Of a DNA stretch of 64,000 bases, positions 62,484-64,000 are shown in pieces; positions within the stretch are counted from its first letter, which is position 1; each line of letters begins with the position of its first letter. Source of the stretch: Anaerosporomusa subterranea. GTDB taxonomy: Bacteria; Bacillota; Negativicutes; Sporomusales; Acetonemataceae. Made by a program: the position numbers and the translations under genes. Under the pieces are notes generated by a model. The model was not told the origin of the DNA, did not search any database, and was given only the letters and a program-made list of their open reading frames with translations. The stretch is taken from positions 1 through 64,000 of the forward strand of contig NZ_LSGP01000025.1 in the NCBI RefSeq assembly GCF_001611555.1. Reading direction: 5' to 3'.

Positions 62484-63653
62484 TTATTTATAAGATTTTT
62501 CATAGATTGCGATACAGTCTTCCTTGGTCAACCGCGCACGGTCGCAGGCGAAGAGTCCGCCCATCGGACCCAGCGCGTTATCAGCCATTTTCGGAAATTC
62601 AGCCGGTGTAATACCATAGTCGCTCATCTTTAAATCGGCTACGCCGCAATCCTCTAAAAGCTTTTCGAGCATCGTGATAAAATCCAGCGGATTATTGGCA
62701 TCTTCCATGCCCATGGCTTTAGCCATGCGGATGAAGCGGTCATCACATACATGCTGCTCAATGATGTTCGTAAAATAGGCACGGCTGAGCATGATGAGGC
62801 CTGCGCCATGCGGCAGATTTTCATGATACGCCGATAAAGCATGCTCCAGAGAATGTTGGCTGGAGGTTGTGCCGACGCACATGACCGTGCCGGACAGGAT
62901 ATTCCCGAAAGCCACATGCTCTCTGGCTTCCATATCACTGCCGTCCTTGACCGCACGAGCCAGATAGCGTCCGACATTTTCAATTGCTGTAATGGCATAC
63001 ATATCGCTCATGAGATTGGCAAATTTGGACACATAGCCTTCCAGGCTATGGCTCAGCGCATCAAAGCCCTGATAAGCCGTAAGCAGTGGCGGCACGCTCT
63101 TCATCAACTCCGTATCTTCGATGCAGAGTTTTGGAAAAAGCAGCGGCGTCTTAATACCGACTTTCTCGTTCGTTAACGGATTGGTAATTACACAGCCTGC
63201 ATCCGCCTCGGAACCTGTTCCCGCCGTCGTGCTGATAGCAACAATCGGCAGCGGCTCATTACCAATCGTTTTTTTCTTGCCGGTGCCACTGGCGACATAA
63301 TCCCATAGATCACCGTCGTTTACCGCCATAATGGCAATTGCTTTGGCCGAGTCAATGCAGCTGCCGCCGCCAAGAGCCACTATAAAATCACAGCCATTTT
63401 CTCTGGCAAAAGCAGCGCCTTCCATCACCTTGTCCTTCACCGGATTCGGCTGCACTTTATCAAACACAACCGATTCCACGCCAGCCAAACAAAGCTGTTC
63501 TTCCGTTCGCGCCAAATAGCCGTTGGCTCTGGTTGACTTGCCGTTGGAAATCACAATCATCGCTTTTTTACCTGGCAGTTCCTGTTTGTGAAGCTCACTT
63601 AGCATTCCTGCACCAAATAAAATTTTTGTAGGTACATACATTGTGAAACTCAT
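62484..63653 (-). CDS. Iron-containing alcohol dehydrogenase
   Basis: The 389-aa group III dehydrogenase has the NAD-binding GGGSCIDSAKAIA, the TTAGTGSEAD motif and the metal ligands in FDALSHSLEGY (Asp, His) and SLEHALSAYHENLPHG (two His). It is similar to butanol dehydrogenases and 1,3-propanediol dehydrogenases. Together with the two neighbouring aldo/keto reductases it suggests reductive removal of aldehydes. AAAGGAG precedes the ATG at 13 bases, a long spacing. Confidence 0.93.
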   Translation of the reverse strand: MSFTMYVPTKILFGAGMLSELHKQELPGKKAMIVISNGKSTRANGYLARTEEQLCLAGVESVVFDKVQPNPVKDKVMEGAAFARENGCDFIVALGGGSCIDSAKAIAIMAVNDGDLWDYVASGTGKKKTIGNEPLPIVAISTTAGTGSEADAGCVITNPLTNEKVGIKTPLLFPKLCIEDTELMKSVPPLLTAYQGFDALSHSLEGYVSKFANLMSDMYAITAIENVGRYLARAVKDGSDMEAREHVAFGNILSGTVMCVGTTSSQHSLEHALSAYHENLPHGAGLIMLSRAYFTNIIEQHVCDDRFIRMAKAMGMEDANNPLDFITMLEKLLEDCGVADLKMSDYGITPAEFPKMADNALGPMGGLFACDRARLTKEDCIAIYEKSYK

Positions 63654-63703
63654 CGTTTCAAAACATCTCCTTTGATGGACTTATTCTATATTGAGCTTTA
63701 TCT

Positions 63704-64000
<297 letters not shown>

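Overview
The window comes from a low-to-mid GC Gram-positive-type genome (Bacillota). A spore-former-like Negativicute (Sporomusa/Pelosinus group) is the best guess. The evidence is strong AGGAGG ribosome binding sites with many GTG and TTG starts, sigma-A promoters, three T-box leaders, a LexA box of the Bacillus type (CGAAC-N4-GTTYG) before recA, an ATP-type PEP carboxykinase, FeFe-hydrogenase maturation, a tripartite tricarboxylate transporter, and many radical-SAM genes. The exact taxon is an inference. No complete rRNA or tRNA gene and no CRISPR array was seen.

Layout. 1-800: apparent leader of an rRNA operon running off the left edge, a dispersed repeat, a candidate small RNA and a 51-aa gene. 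845-7700: housekeeping genes (rhomboid protease, two radical-SAM proteins, N-acetylmuramoyl-alanine amidase, exported oligoendopeptidase F). 7831-10692: a three-gene NHEJ operon with ligase, Ku and polymerase as separate proteins. 10689-15937: threonine synthase, YbaK, a DUF362 ferredoxin-like protein and prephenate dehydratase. 15951-19422: an unusual regulator made of a GntR HTH, a catalytically dead pyruvate kinase and a PEP-utilising swivel domain, divergent from pckA. 19464-28720: Ntn hydrolase, NAD synthetase, a possible TFIIB-fold protein, an MFS transporter, recA and rpoZ.

29511-37475 is one catabolic operon: GntR regulator, enolase-superfamily enzyme, AlkP-superfamily hydrolase, LarA-type racemase and TctCBA uptake system. 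It probably imports and processes a hydroxy- or sugar acid. 37746-39452 holds hydG and a TM1266-type regulator behind a structured leader. 40112-44957 holds LysR, a FabK-like reductase, malic enzyme, a gamma carbonic anhydrase homologue and a beta carbonic anhydrase, which together suggest a CO2/bicarbonate theme.

46300-60200 is accessory and decaying. It contains a duplicated TrpXYZ-type aromatic amino acid ABC transporter: three binding proteins, each with its own T-box, two permeases, and two ATPases carrying the same internal deletion. Around these lie remnants of a CDF transporter, a large serine recombinase, an EamA transporter, an MFS transporter and a short-chain dehydrogenase. 60259-64000 carries an exported alpha/beta hydrolase, two aldo/keto reductases (one cut by the window edge) and an iron-dependent alcohol dehydrogenase.

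The strongest novelty candidates are the dead-pyruvate-kinase regulator facing pckA, the duplicated T-box leaders with tandem antiterminators and an apparent Tyr-to-Phe specifier change, and the pair of ATPases sharing one deletion.
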